A stretch of 64,000 bases of DNA from DATCKG01 sp036562385 (GCA_036562385.1 DATCKG010000054.1:1-64000); one strand, 5' to 3'. Counted from the first letter of the stretch, positions 17,592 to 26,295 are shown. Numbers and translations are program-made. Notes: generated from the letters alone by a model not told the origin.

Positions 17592-18533
17592 TCAGCCCAT
17601 CAGCACCGTCAGGATCGCCTTCTGCACGTGCAGCCGGTTCTCCGCCTCATCAAAGACCACCGACTGAGGCCCGTCGATCACCTCGGCGGTGACCTCCTCC
17701 CCCCGGTGTGCCGGGAGACAGTGCATGAAGATGGCGTCGGGCTTGGCCAAGGCCATCAGCGACGAGTTCACCTGGTAAGGAGCGAACCGGGACCGGCGCT
17801 CCGCCGCCTCGGCCTCCTGCCCCATGCTGGCCCACACGTCGGTGTAGATCACATCCGCTCCGGCAGCCGCCTCCCGGGGATCATGCATGACCCGGACGGA
17901 ACCGCCGTGGGCTTTCGCCACGGCCGTGGCCCGCCGAACCACTTCGGGATGGGGCTCATAACCCGGCGGACAGGCCACCGTCACGTGCATGCCGAACTTG
18001 GCGCAGCCATCCATCAGGCTGTGGGCCATGTTGTTGCCGTCCCCCACGTACGTCAGCCGCAGGCCCTCCAGCCGGCCCTTTTTCTCCCGGATGGTCATCA
18101 GGTCGGCCATCACCTGACAGGGATGCTCCAGGTCGGTCAGCCCGTTAATCACCGGCACGCTGGAGTGCTCCGCCCACTCCAGCACCTCCTGATGGGAAAA
18201 GGTGCGGATGACAAACCCGTCCAGGTAGCGGGACAGGACCCGGGCGGTATCGGCCACCGTCTCCCCCCGGCGTAGCTGCAGGTCGGCGGCGGACAGAAAG
18301 AGGGAGCTCCCGCCCAGTTGCTGAATGCCCGCTTCAAACGAAACCCGGGTCCGGGTCGACGGCTTGGCGAAGTACAGCCCCACAATCTTGCCCTTGAGCG
18401 GCTGCTCCGACACCCCCGTCTTACGCTGCTGCTTCATCTCGTCGGCCAGGGCCAGGATCTGCTCCAGTTCCGGACGGCTCCAGTCGTGCAGCGACAGGAA
18501 GTGGCGCCCTTTCGGGGTGGTCACGATCGCCAC
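17592..18533 (-). CDS. argF: Ornithine carbamoyltransferase
   Basis: Arginine-biosynthesis transferase of 313 residues joining carbamoyl phosphate and ornithine to citrulline. The carbamoyl phosphate loop STRTRVSFEAG, the HPCQVMADL block and the ornithine-side HCLPAHRG loop are all intact, which separates it from aspartate carbamoyltransferase. Start is GTG 18533 behind GAGAGGGGG. The gene stands alone, with a promoter, an ARG-box-like site and its own terminator; other arg genes are not in the window. A catabolic (arcB) role is less likely given the repressor-like site, but is not excluded. Confidence 0.95.
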   Translation of the reverse strand: MAIVTTPKGRHFLSLHDWSRPELEQILALADEMKQQRKTGVSEQPLKGKIVGLYFAKPSTRTRVSFEAGIQQLGGSSLFLSAADLQLRRGETVADTARVLSRYLDGFVIRTFSHQEVLEWAEHSSVPVINGLTDLEHPCQVMADLMTIREKKGRLEGLRLTYVGDGNNMAHSLMDGCAKFGMHVTVACPPGYEPHPEVVRRATAVAKAHGGSVRVMHDPREAAAGADVIYTDVWASMGQEAEAAERRSRFAPYQVNSSLMALAKPDAIFMHCLPAHRGEEVTAEVIDGPQSVVFDEAENRLHVQKAILTVLMG

Positions 18534-18576
18534 CGCCGTTCCCCCTCTCTCGTAAACACGTTCTGTGATGTAACAC

Positions 18577-18605
18577 AGTGTATCGCATGGTTATACGTAT
18601 TTCAA
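18577..18605 (-). promoter_or_regulatory. argF promoter
   Basis: On the minus strand: -35 TTGAAA (18600-18605), exactly 17 bp, -10 TACACT (18577-18582). The ARG-box-like site abuts the -35, so a bound ArgR would block RNA polymerase. Confidence 0.7.
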
Positions 18606-18618
18606 GTATAATTATGCA
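18605..18618. promoter_or_regulatory. ARG-box-like site at the argF promoter
   Basis: On the minus strand TGCATAATTATACT, which fits the ArgR box pattern TGNATWWWWATNCA at all but one position. It touches the argF -35 hexamer. Confidence 0.55.
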
Positions 18619-18731
18619 GTTCGTTGGCCATCTCCCGCCAGCACCGCTACCTGCGCCGCTTTCCCCGCTATGCCCGGAGGCGTGGGGCCGTCACTGGCGT
18701 TCTTATTGACCGTAAAACATCATAGCGGGCT

Positions 18732-18779
18732 GCGTGAACCCGCAAGCCCGCTTGCCGCCACCCTGGAACCAGGGTGACC
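18732..18779. terminator. Two hairpins after the CPBP-like gene
   Basis: Between the CPBP-like gene and argF lie a CACCCTGG-AA-CCAGGGTG hairpin and, further on in the minus direction, an AGCGGGCT / AGCCCGCT stem that is followed by ATGATGTTTT. Together they probably end the CPBP-like transcript. Exact limits are approximate. Confidence 0.5.
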
Positions 18780-18788
18780 CCACTCGCC

Positions 18789-18802
18789 AGTATAATTATG
18801 CA
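18789..18802. promoter_or_regulatory. Second ARG-box-like site
   Basis: Exact repeat of the 14-bp site at 18605-18618, 184 bases further upstream of argF and 19 bases past the CPBP-like gene stop. Paired distant boxes allow looping by hexameric ArgR; this is inference. Confidence 0.5.
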
Positions 18803-18820
18803 ATCTCGCAGGGTGCAGCA

Positions 18821-19660
18821 TCAGTACGGTCCCCACGGCCCCCTGCGGTACCGGTCGCCGTAACGGCGTGACGATCCCATGGGCCGGGGCAGGTGCTTGA
18901 TCCGGTTCCACTCCATCGCACCCAGGATCGCCGCCACAGTGCCCCAGATCAGAAAGCCGCCGGCCTCCGTAATCCGCAGGTTCAGCAAGGCCATGGGCAG
19001 GAACATGCCGATCCGCAGCCCGCTGGTCAGCCAGACGGACTCTTTCCGCAGGAAAATCAGCGACAGGGCCACCGACATCGCCGACTGCCACGGTCCGTAG
19101 ATGCCGGCGGTGGAGAAGCCGCCCAGCACCGCCGTCGAAAGAACGGCCCAGGCAAAGGGGGTAAGTACGCCGGCCAGGACCGCTTCCTCATAGGAAAGGT
19201 CAGCCAGGTAGCGGGCCATGGTGACGCCCCGGAACATCAGTTCCACCGAAAAGCCCATGACGATCAGAATCAGCACATCCACCAGCAGGGCAGCCGAGAA
19301 GGGCGCCGGTCGGAAAGCTTCCAGGGAAATCGGAAAGCGGCCCAGAAGCGCCGATGCCAGATGAGATGCCACCGCTGCCGCGACGCCCAGCAACAGCCCC
19401 AAAAGGGCCATCCCGGCAGCCCCGGCTCCCCGCGGCAGGCCGATATGTTCCGGTCCCCAGCCCCAGCGCCAGTCCAGGTAGAGAAAGGTGGCCACCAAGG
19501 GCACGATGGCAATGGCGGTCTCCCGCAGGGGCGCGGTGATGCCCAGGGGCAGCAGGCCAAACAGGGTGAGCAATTGGGCCACAATCACCTGCAAGAGGCC
19601 GATGGCAAACAGGTAGGCGGCAACGCTGCCCACCGATCTCCAGAAACGGTTGACTGGCAT
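18821..19660 (-). CDS. CPBP-like integral membrane protein with altered catalytic motifs
   Basis: 279 residues with about eight hydrophobic segments and the layout of the CPBP (Abi/CAAX protease-like) family. The first family motif, normally EExxxR in EE..FRG, reads VELMFRG here, so the leading glutamate of the pair is replaced by valine. The second motif region (TPFAWAVLSTAV) lacks the expected histidine. The protein may thus be a non-peptidase member or a distant relative. It is divergent from the DUF4912-GH57 pair. The family call is moderate and no substrate is inferred. Confidence 0.6.
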   Translation of the reverse strand: MPVNRFWRSVGSVAAYLFAIGLLQVIVAQLLTLFGLLPLGITAPLRETAIAIVPLVATFLYLDWRWGWGPEHIGLPRGAGAAGMALLGLLLGVAAAVASHLASALLGRFPISLEAFRPAPFSAALLVDVLILIVMGFSVELMFRGVTMARYLADLSYEEAVLAGVLTPFAWAVLSTAVLGGFSTAGIYGPWQSAMSVALSLIFLRKESVWLTSGLRIGMFLPMALLNLRITEAGGFLIWGTVAAILGAMEWNRIKHLPRPMGSSRRYGDRYRRGPWGPY

Positions 19661-19857
19661 ATCGTCCCTCCTATGCAGCGGGAATACTGGTCGGGTCTGC
19701 CCTCCGCTCTACCATTCCGGCCGTTCCACTTGGTGATCATTCTAACATATTTTCCTTCCCGCCATCGCTCCGCAACCGGGGCGGACCGTGGAATAAAAAG
19801 CCGTCCCTGAACGGAAACTTGCCGGGAGAAGAGTTTTGGCACCAGAGGGTGAACGAC

Positions 19858-20532
19858 ATGCTGACAGTGCTGTTTCTGATCGCCCTGGTCATGGTGGCCG
19901 CCATCGTCTGGGTCACCCTGGAATCCAGGTCCGGAGCGGGTGCGAGAAGGCGCCCTGAACCTGGCTGGCACCGGCCGCGGCCAGACGATGCCCGCCTGGA
20001 GACCGCCGAAGAATTGGGCGGCCCGGTCTTTCCGCGCGGGAAGGTGGCCCCTCCCCACATCCGCTGGTTCCGCCCCACCGGAGCGGCCGCCGCTGGTCGG
20101 GCAGAAGCGCAGGCCGATGAGGAGGGGCTGGTGGTCCTGGTCCGTAATCCCCGTTCCCTGTATGTCTACTGGGATGTGGACACTCCCCAGGAGCGGCGCC
20201 TGCGGGCCATGCTGGGGGAGGATCAGTGGCACCGAACCACCCCCTGCCTGCGGGTCTTTGATGTCACCGGGGACAGCCTTCAGTCCTTTGAAGGCCACAC
20301 CCAGGTGATCGACCTCCCTGAAGGCGCCACCTATGCCTTCATCACCCAGGGGCTGCAGCCCGGGCGCCGCTACATGGTCTCCCTGGCCCGCCGGACCCCC
20401 GACGGCATCTTCTACATGATCCACCACTCCGATCCCGTCACCATGCCCCACGACACCCCCGAGGAAGAGGACTACCTTTACCGGCTCTACGGCCGCCAGC
20501 CGGCCTCCTGGTCTGGCAGTCCGTGGCGATGA
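19858..20532 (+). CDS. Membrane-anchored DUF4912 protein
   Basis: 224 residues from ATG 19858, 6 bases behind AGGGTG. One N-terminal membrane segment (LTVLFLIALVMVAAIVWV) is followed by a proline/arginine-rich linker and a DUF4912 domain with VVLVRNPRSLYVYWDV, CLRVFDVTG and YMVSLARRTPDGIFY. The domain is beta-rich and often lies next to alpha-glucan enzymes; its biochemical role is not established. Its stop overlaps the start of the GH57 gene as ATGA, so the two proteins are made together. It might tether or guide the glucan enzyme at the membrane, but this is inference. Confidence 0.8.
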   Translation: MLTVLFLIALVMVAAIVWVTLESRSGAGARRRPEPGWHRPRPDDARLETAEELGGPVFPRGKVAPPHIRWFRPTGAAAAGRAEAQADEEGLVVLVRNPRSLYVYWDVDTPQERRLRAMLGEDQWHRTTPCLRVFDVTGDSLQSFEGHTQVIDLPEGATYAFITQGLQPGRRYMVSLARRTPDGIFYMIHHSDPVTMPHDTPEEEDYLYRLYGRQPASWSGSPWR

Positions 20533-22136
20533 GCGCCGGAGCCCCTGTGGGGTATGTGGCCCTGGTTCTGCACGCCCACCTTCCCTTCATCCGGCATCTG
20601 GAGCCGGCCGGTGCGCTGGAGGAACGGTGGCTCTTTGAGGCCGTGGCCGAGTGCTACATCCCTCTGCTGTCCATGCTGGAACGGCTGAAGGCGGAAGGCA
20701 TCCCCTTCCGCCTCACCGTCTCCCTCAGCCCCACCCTGATGGCCATGCTGGACGACCCCCTGCTCAGGAGCCGGTGCCGGCAGTACCTCGAAGCCGCGGT
20801 GGATCTGGCCGAACGGGAGACGGCCCTGATGGCCGGGCGCCCGGAAGAACGGGTGGCCCATTTCTACCTTTGCCATTTCCGCACGGTCCATCGCCTCTAT
20901 ACCCAACACTTCCGGGAAGATCTGGTGGGCGCCTTTCACCGGCTGGCCCGGAAAGGGTGCCTGGACCTCATCACGTGTGCCGCCACCCATGGCTTTCTGC
21001 CCCTTTACCAGCACCAGCCCGAGTCGGTGCGGGCCCAGGTGCTGGTGGGCGCCGGGGAATTTCGCCGCCGCTTCGGCCACCAGCCCCGGGGTTTCTGGCT
21101 TCCCGAATGCGGGTACTTCCCCGGCGTCGACCGCGTCCTGCGGGAAGCCGGGGTTGAGTATTGCTTCCTGGAGACCCACGGCCTCACCCACGCCCGCCCG
21201 GCTCCCCGGCGAGGCTGCTTCAGCCACGGCTGGACCTCCGCCGGCGTGGCGGTCTTCGGCCGGGATATCCCCTCTTCCCGACAAGTCTGGAGCGCCCGGG
21301 AAGGCTACCCGGGGGATCCCTGGTACCGGGAGTTCTACCGGGACATCGGCTTCGAGCGCCCTCCTGAGCACCTGGGGGCCCTGGCCGGCCCCTCCGGCGC
21401 CGGCGCCTTCACCGGGTTCAAATACTGGCGGGTCACCGGACCCACTGCCGAAAAGGCCCTGTATGATCCCCACATGGCAGAACAGACTGCCGCCCGCCAT
21501 GCGGCCCACTTTCTGAAGCAGATGAGCCTCCATCTGGCCCGGGTGGCGGGGATGCTGCCGGAGGGGCCGCCGCCCCTGGCGGTGGCGCCCTACGATGCAG
21601 AGCTCTTCGGGCACTGGTGGTTTGAGGGGCCGCTGTTCCTGAAGCACCTGGCCCGCCTGGCCGCCCGCCAGGATGCCGTGCGATTCATCACCCCGGGCGA
21701 CTACCTGGACCGTTTCCCGGCCGGGCAGGGAGAACTGGAACCCTCAGCCTCCTCCTGGGGAGCCCTTGGCTACGCCGACTTCTGGTGCAGCGAGGCCAAC
21801 CACTGGATCTACCGGCCGCTGCACCGGGCCGGCCGCCGGATGGCCGAACTGGCCCACCGGTACCGGGCGCCCGGTCCGGCGGTGCGCAGGGCCCTGAATC
21901 AGGCTGCCCGGGAACTCCTCCTCGCCCAGGCCAGCGACTGGCCGTTTCTGATGCAGGCCGGTACCGCCGCTGAGTATGCCCGCAGCCGCCTGACGCTACA
22001 CCTGGAGCGCTTCAGCCACCTGGCAGACCACCTGGAATCCGGCACACTCCCCCGGAACGAGTGGCTCCAGCGGGTCGAGGCGGAGGACAACCTCTTCCCC
22101 GCCCTTTCCTACACGGTGTACCGGCCCGCGAGCTGA
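20529..22136 (+). CDS. GH57 1,4-alpha-glucan branching enzyme (DUF1957 type)
   Basis: 535 residues (537 if GTG 20523 is used). The first strand reads GYVALVLHAHLPFIRH, the hallmark of GH57 enzymes. The expected nucleophile glutamate is in the GFWLPECGYFPG block and the acid/base aspartate in the APYDAELFGHWWFEGP block. Length and C-terminal helical domain match bacterial and archaeal GH57 branching enzymes of the Thermus type. It would create alpha-1,6 branches in glycogen-like glucan. Its ATG is fused with the DUF4912 stop, and a strong terminator follows. No glgC or GT5 synthase is adjacent; the GT4 gene near 31-32 kb may belong to the same physiology. Confidence 0.88.
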   Translation: MSAGAPVGYVALVLHAHLPFIRHLEPAGALEERWLFEAVAECYIPLLSMLERLKAEGIPFRLTVSLSPTLMAMLDDPLLRSRCRQYLEAAVDLAERETALMAGRPEERVAHFYLCHFRTVHRLYTQHFREDLVGAFHRLARKGCLDLITCAATHGFLPLYQHQPESVRAQVLVGAGEFRRRFGHQPRGFWLPECGYFPGVDRVLREAGVEYCFLETHGLTHARPAPRRGCFSHGWTSAGVAVFGRDIPSSRQVWSAREGYPGDPWYREFYRDIGFERPPEHLGALAGPSGAGAFTGFKYWRVTGPTAEKALYDPHMAEQTAARHAAHFLKQMSLHLARVAGMLPEGPPPLAVAPYDAELFGHWWFEGPLFLKHLARLAARQDAVRFITPGDYLDRFPAGQGELEPSASSWGALGYADFWCSEANHWIYRPLHRAGRRMAELAHRYRAPGPAVRRALNQAARELLLAQASDWPFLMQAGTAAEYARSRLTLHLERFSHLADHLESGTLPRNEWLQRVEAEDNLFPALSYTVYRPAS

Positions 22137-22150
22137 ACCGACCACATGCC

Positions 22151-22182
22151 AACACCCCCGGGATACCCGCCCCGGGGGTGTT
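22151..22182 (+). terminator. Terminator of the DUF4912-GH57 unit
   Basis: Perfect 12-bp stem AACACCCCCGGG / CCCGGGGGTGTT with an 8-base loop and a short T-run. It lies between convergent GH57 and thiI genes and may serve both. Confidence 0.85.
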
Positions 22183-22199
22183 TCGCGGCTGCGTCTGCC

Positions 22200-23549
22200 C
22201 TATTCCGAATCCTCTCGGTGCGCCTCTTCCGGCGCTGCCGCCGCCGTCCCGTCAGGTCCAGAGCCGGCTGTCTCCTCGCCGGGGAACTCCGGTGCGAGGA
22301 AGAACTCTTCCCACGCACAGGCCGCCGGCGCGTCTGCTGCCACCGAAAGAGCGGGAGGATCCTCCGGCCGTACCTCCACCACCTCCCGCCCGGCAACGGC
22401 GGCTGCCACCAGGCCCTCCACGTCCAGCCGGGCCTCCGCCCGCTCTGCCTGGTCCCGACGCGGCTTCGTCTTCGGGTGCCGGGGAAGGAAGACGGTACAG
22501 CAGTCCTCGTACGACAGGATGGAAAGATCGTAGGTGCCGATCTCCCGGGCCTTGGCGATGATCTGCCCCTTGTCCATGGTCACCAGCGGGCGCAGCACCG
22601 GTATGGTGGTGACAGCCTCGATGGTGTTCATGCTCTCCAGGGTCTGGCTGGCCACCTGGCCGACGCTCTCCCCGGTGACCAGGGCCAGGGCGCCCACCTC
22701 CTGGGCGATGCGCTCCGCAATCCGGAACATGAACCGGCGCAGGAGCGTGATGTGCAGGTTCTCAGGGCAGTGCTGACGGATCTGCTTCTGGATCTCCGTC
22801 ACCGAGACCAGATGGACGCGAATCGGCCCGACCCACTGGGCCAGCACCCGGGTCAGATCCAGGACCTTCTCCTCGGCCCGCTTGCTCGTGAAGGGGAAGC
22901 TGTGGAAGTGAATCGGCTCGATGCGGATCCCCTGCTTCATGGCCATCCAGCCGGCCACGGGGCTGTCGATCCCACCGGAAAGGAGGAGGCAGGCCTTGCC
23001 GCTGGAGCCGTACGGCAGGCCGCCCGGCCCCTTCAGGGTGCGGGTGAACAGGTAGGCCTGGCCGTCCCGGATCTCCACGGAGACCAGGATCTCGGGCTCA
23101 TGAACGTCCACTGTCAGATTCGGGACCCGGCTGAGGAGAAACCCTCCCAACTGCCGGCTCAATTCCAGGGAGGAGAGGGGGAAGCTCTTGTCTGCCCGCC
23201 GGGTCTCCACCTTGAACCGGACAGGCTCCCTCCGGCCCCGGTAGCCATCCGCCAGGGCGGCCTGCAGTTCAGCCAGCGCGGCCCCCTGAATCGCCTCCAC
23301 AGTGGCCTGCACCCGCAGGGCAGGGCTGACGGAGACCACGCCGAAAACCCGGCGCAGCCGGCTGAGAGCCTCGTCCAACTGGGTCTCCTCCACCTCGGCA
23401 AAGAACCGGCCGTAGGCCTTGCTGATCCGGATGCCCTCGAGGTCCCGGACAGCGTACCGGAGCCGCTCCCGGAGTACGTCCTCGAAGACCGGGCGATTCT
23501 TCCCTTTCAGGCCCAGTTCGCCAAAACGGATAAGTACGACCCGCTGCAT
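22200..23549 (-). CDS. thiI: tRNA 4-thiouridine synthase ThiI with an acidic C-terminal extension
   Basis: 449 residues. The N-terminal ferredoxin-like and THUMP domains (RFGELGLKGKNR, YGRFFAEVEE) bind tRNA, and the PP-loop ATPase domain carries LLLSGGIDSPVAGWM. As in Bacillus ThiI there is no rhodanese domain, so the sulfur must come directly from a cysteine desulfurase, encoded immediately upstream. After the usual end near SILSYEDCCTVFLPRHPKTKP the protein continues for about 65 residues rich in Ala, Glu and Pro, which is unusual. It makes s4U8 in tRNA and may also supply sulfur for thiamine. The ATG follows GAGGTG. Confidence 0.93.
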   Translation of the reverse strand: MQRVVLIRFGELGLKGKNRPVFEDVLRERLRYAVRDLEGIRISKAYGRFFAEVEETQLDEALSRLRRVFGVVSVSPALRVQATVEAIQGAALAELQAALADGYRGRREPVRFKVETRRADKSFPLSSLELSRQLGGFLLSRVPNLTVDVHEPEILVSVEIRDGQAYLFTRTLKGPGGLPYGSSGKACLLLSGGIDSPVAGWMAMKQGIRIEPIHFHSFPFTSKRAEEKVLDLTRVLAQWVGPIRVHLVSVTEIQKQIRQHCPENLHITLLRRFMFRIAERIAQEVGALALVTGESVGQVASQTLESMNTIEAVTTIPVLRPLVTMDKGQIIAKAREIGTYDLSILSYEDCCTVFLPRHPKTKPRRDQAERAEARLDVEGLVAAAVAGREVVEVRPEDPPALSVAADAPAACAWEEFFLAPEFPGEETAGSGPDGTAAAAPEEAHREDSE

Positions 23550-23602
23550 GATGTCACCTCATGTCCAATCGATCCGGCGGCAGGAAACACTCCCCGGGCT
23601 CC

Positions 23603-24763
23603 TCACCGCATGACGCGCCGCAGCTCCGGCACCACCTCGGTGACCGCTGCGACAAAGGCATCGATGTCCGCTTCCGTGGTCAGAGGCGAAAGGCTCACCC
23701 GGATCGCCCCGGTGGCCCGGTCCTCGGGCAGGCCGAGGGCTTCCAACACGTGGCTCACGGTCCGCCGCCGGCTGTGGCAGGCCGATCCCGTGCTGACGAA
23801 GACCTGCCGGGCCTCCAGGGCGTGGAGCAGCACTTCGCCCCGGGGCACTCCCCGGAAGCTCACGTTCAAGATGTGGGGGGCACCTTCCTCGGGGTCCGGG
23901 CCGTTGATCGCGTACTCCAGACCGCTCTGCTCCAGTCCCTCCAGCAGCCGGCGCTTGAGGGTCCTGAGCCGCTCCGGGACCTGATCCAGTTCCGCCAGGG
24001 CCAGGGCCGCCGCCGTCCCCAGCCCCACGATGCCGGGCATATTCTCGGTCCCCGACCGCAGTCCCGCCTCCTGGCCGCCGCCGTACAGAAGCGGGGCAAT
24101 CCGCACGCCGGTGCGGATGTACAGGGCCCCCACTCCCTTGGGGCCGTGGATCTTGTGGCCGCTGAGGCTCAGCAGGTGGCAACCCAGGTCGTCCACCCGC
24201 AGGGGAAGCTTGCCCACAGCCTGGACCGCGTCCACGTGCAGCAGCGTCTCCCGCCCCCGTAGGAGCCGGCCTACCTCCGCGACGGGCTGGATGGTGCCGA
24301 TCTCGTTGTTGACGGCCATCAGGCTGACCAGAATCGTGTCACGCCGGAGGGCCTTCGCCACCTGGTCGGGGTCGACCCGGCCGGCTCGGTCCACCGGCAG
24401 AAAGGTGACCTGAAATCCGGCGGCCGCCAAAGCCCGGCAGGCTTCCAGGGTAGCGGGATGCTCGGTGGCCTGGGTGATGATGTGCCGGCCCCGGCGGCCG
24501 TAGGCCCGGGCGACGCCGAAAAGGGCGGTGTTAATCGCCTCGGTGCCGCCGGAGGTAAAGTGGACCTCTTCCGTCCGGGCGCCGATCAGCCGGGCCACCG
24601 CGGCTCTGGCCTCCTGAAGCCGCTTTTCCGCCTCCACCCCCAGCCGGTGGGCAGAAGAGGGATTGCCGAACTCCTCGGTGAGCACCGCTGTCATCGCCGC
24701 CAACACCTCCGGCCGGGGCCGGGTGGTGGCGCTATTGTCCAGATAGTGGATGGTCTCAGGCAT
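23603..24763 (-). CDS. Cysteine desulfurase (IscS/NifS class), probable ThiI partner
   Basis: 386 residues from ATG 24763, behind GGGAGGAG. A PLP enzyme with DNSATTRP near the start, the cofactor lysine in SGHKIHGPKG and the persulfide cysteine in STGSACHSRRRTVSHVL, the latter typical of group I desulfurases. It would mobilise sulfur from cysteine to alanine plus persulfide. It lies 53 bases before thiI, the same pairing as NifZ-ThiI in B. subtilis, so tRNA thiolation is the most likely job. Its start lies inside the end of the transporter gene (8-base overlap). Confidence 0.92.
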   Translation of the reverse strand: MPETIHYLDNSATTRPRPEVLAAMTAVLTEEFGNPSSAHRLGVEAEKRLQEARAAVARLIGARTEEVHFTSGGTEAINTALFGVARAYGRRGRHIITQATEHPATLEACRALAAAGFQVTFLPVDRAGRVDPDQVAKALRRDTILVSLMAVNNEIGTIQPVAEVGRLLRGRETLLHVDAVQAVGKLPLRVDDLGCHLLSLSGHKIHGPKGVGALYIRTGVRIAPLLYGGGQEAGLRSGTENMPGIVGLGTAAALALAELDQVPERLRTLKRRLLEGLEQSGLEYAINGPDPEEGAPHILNVSFRGVPRGEVLLHALEARQVFVSTGSACHSRRRTVSHVLEALGLPEDRATGAIRVSLSPLTTEADIDAFVAAVTEVVPELRRVMR

Positions 24764-26186
24764 GACTATCTCCTCCCTGCGAGTGCAAGGCTCTCTCCGG
24801 CCCCTCTGTCCTGCCAAACCGGGTCCTGGCCGGGTGAGTGAAAACCCAGAGGGCTCCCAGTTCCGCCATCATCCCCAGCACCGTGGCCCCGGCAGCCAGG
24901 GCAGCGCCGGGAATGGACGTCAAGAACGCGCCCGCGTACACCAGAGCAACGGTGGTGCCGCCTCCCACCAGGGCGGCCAGGTTCACCCGGCCCGTGCGGC
25001 CGGTCTGGACCAGCAGCCCCTGCAGCCAGTTCTGCAGGGCCACCTGCAGGGGAAACAGAACGGTCAGGATGAGCACCGGCCTGGCCACCTCGGCCACGTC
25101 AGGCGGCAGGGCCAGCACTTCGGTCAGGTAGATCCAGCCCAGGGGCGAAAAGCCCAGCGTCCCAAGCAGGAGGCTGAACGCGAGGCCCACCCCCACGGCA
25201 AAGCGGCGCAGCATCAAGTCGGAGGTCTGGTCCCTCGCCAGGCTGATGGTCATTTGCTGCACCATCCGGGTCCCGTTGGTCAGCAGGCTGACGGTCGTCC
25301 AGACCGCCGGCCAGGCGGTGAGGCTGGCCGCAGCCAGGTTCGCCCGGGCAATGCCGCCGGTCAGCAGCGGGCGGCTGACCCAGACCAGCACCTGCGTCCC
25401 TGCCAGGGGCAGGTACCACCAAAACAGGGGGCCCAGGCGGTCCGGTATCTCGCCGCGGCCGGTCGCGTCCTGCTCGCCTGCTGGTGCGGCTGACGCCGCC
25501 GGTTCCCGCCGCAGCCGCCGGAAAAACCAGGCGATGGCGGCCGCTTCCCCGATGACGCTGGCCTGCAGGGCCAGCCCCGCGGCCACCGCCCCGGGCACCT
25601 GCAGCCGGGAGCCGGGCGCCAGAAACGTCGGGGCCGCGGCAGCGGCCAGGACAGTCACCAGACTGAACAGACGGACCAGCCCGCCCAGCAGAATCTGCCG
25701 GGAGCGCCGGTGGTGGATGAGCTGGCCCTGCAGGTACCGGCGGTAGCCGATGGCCGCCGGCCAGAACAGCATCACGCCGAAGGCCGGGCGGGCGGCCAGG
25801 GCAATCTCCCGGGGAAGGCCCAGGGCCACCTCCGTCAGCCAGAAGTATACCGGAGTGAAGGCCAGGAAGGCGTAGATAACCGTCAGGGCCCCGTTCCAGA
25901 GCCACATCAGCCGGCCCAGGGCCCGATACGCCCGCGGGTATGGAGCCGCCGCGGTGGCCGCCTGGAGGAGCATGATGATGGGGCTCTCCAGGAGAATCGC
26001 CAGCGTTTCGGCCACGCCGTAGGCGGCAATCTGAACGGTGGCTTCCGGCATCCGGCCCAGTACCGCGCTGATCACCGGGCCGGAAACCACCAGAATCATA
26101 TCGCTCAGGCTGAGAGGCAGAAACAGTTTCAGGAGCCCCCAGTACGTCAGGGGCGGCTGGGTCGGTTGCCTCATTTCCTTTACCAT
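24756..26186 (-). CDS. Multi-pass membrane transporter of the MOP/MATE class, ANK-like
   Basis: 476 residues with about twelve hydrophobic segments and little else. The start region (LPLSLSDMILVVSGPVISAV, then LESPIIMLLQA) resembles bacterial relatives of the progressive ankylosis protein in the MOP superfamily more than classic drug/Na+ MATE pumps. The family call rests on topology and this first region only. It overlaps the downstream desulfurase gene by 8 bases, so it is in the same operon as thiI; a link between transport and tRNA thiolation is not obvious. The ATG at 26186 is used; a second ATG four codons later is possible. Confidence 0.7.
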   Translation of the reverse strand: MVKEMRQPTQPPLTYWGLLKLFLPLSLSDMILVVSGPVISAVLGRMPEATVQIAAYGVAETLAILLESPIIMLLQAATAAAPYPRAYRALGRLMWLWNGALTVIYAFLAFTPVYFWLTEVALGLPREIALAARPAFGVMLFWPAAIGYRRYLQGQLIHHRRSRQILLGGLVRLFSLVTVLAAAAAPTFLAPGSRLQVPGAVAAGLALQASVIGEAAAIAWFFRRLRREPAASAAPAGEQDATGRGEIPDRLGPLFWWYLPLAGTQVLVWVSRPLLTGGIARANLAAASLTAWPAVWTTVSLLTNGTRMVQQMTISLARDQTSDLMLRRFAVGVGLAFSLLLGTLGFSPLGWIYLTEVLALPPDVAEVARPVLILTVLFPLQVALQNWLQGLLVQTGRTGRVNLAALVGGGTTVALVYAGAFLTSIPGAALAAGATVLGMMAELGALWVFTHPARTRFGRTEGPERALHSQGGDSHA

Positions 26187-26263
26187 GGCTTCATCCTAAC
26201 ATCGGCCCGTTTCCCAAGGCAAGGCCACCCCGGTCGCGGCGGCAGGCAGCCCCCGAAGGCCAC

Positions 26264-26295
26264 GAACAGGGCAGTGCCAAGGCACTGCCCTGTTC
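26264..26295. terminator. Hairpin after wrbA
   Basis: Perfect 15-bp arms GAACAGGGCAGTGCC and GGCACTGCCCTGTTC with only AA between. It lies 20 bases after the wrbA stop. There is no U-run, so it is either a U-less terminator or a cruciform. Confidence 0.6.

Noticed and set aside
18541..18820. Small gene between argF and the CPBP-like gene
   Set aside because: Only short frames without ribosome sites; the space is explained by promoter, ARG-box-like sites and hairpins.
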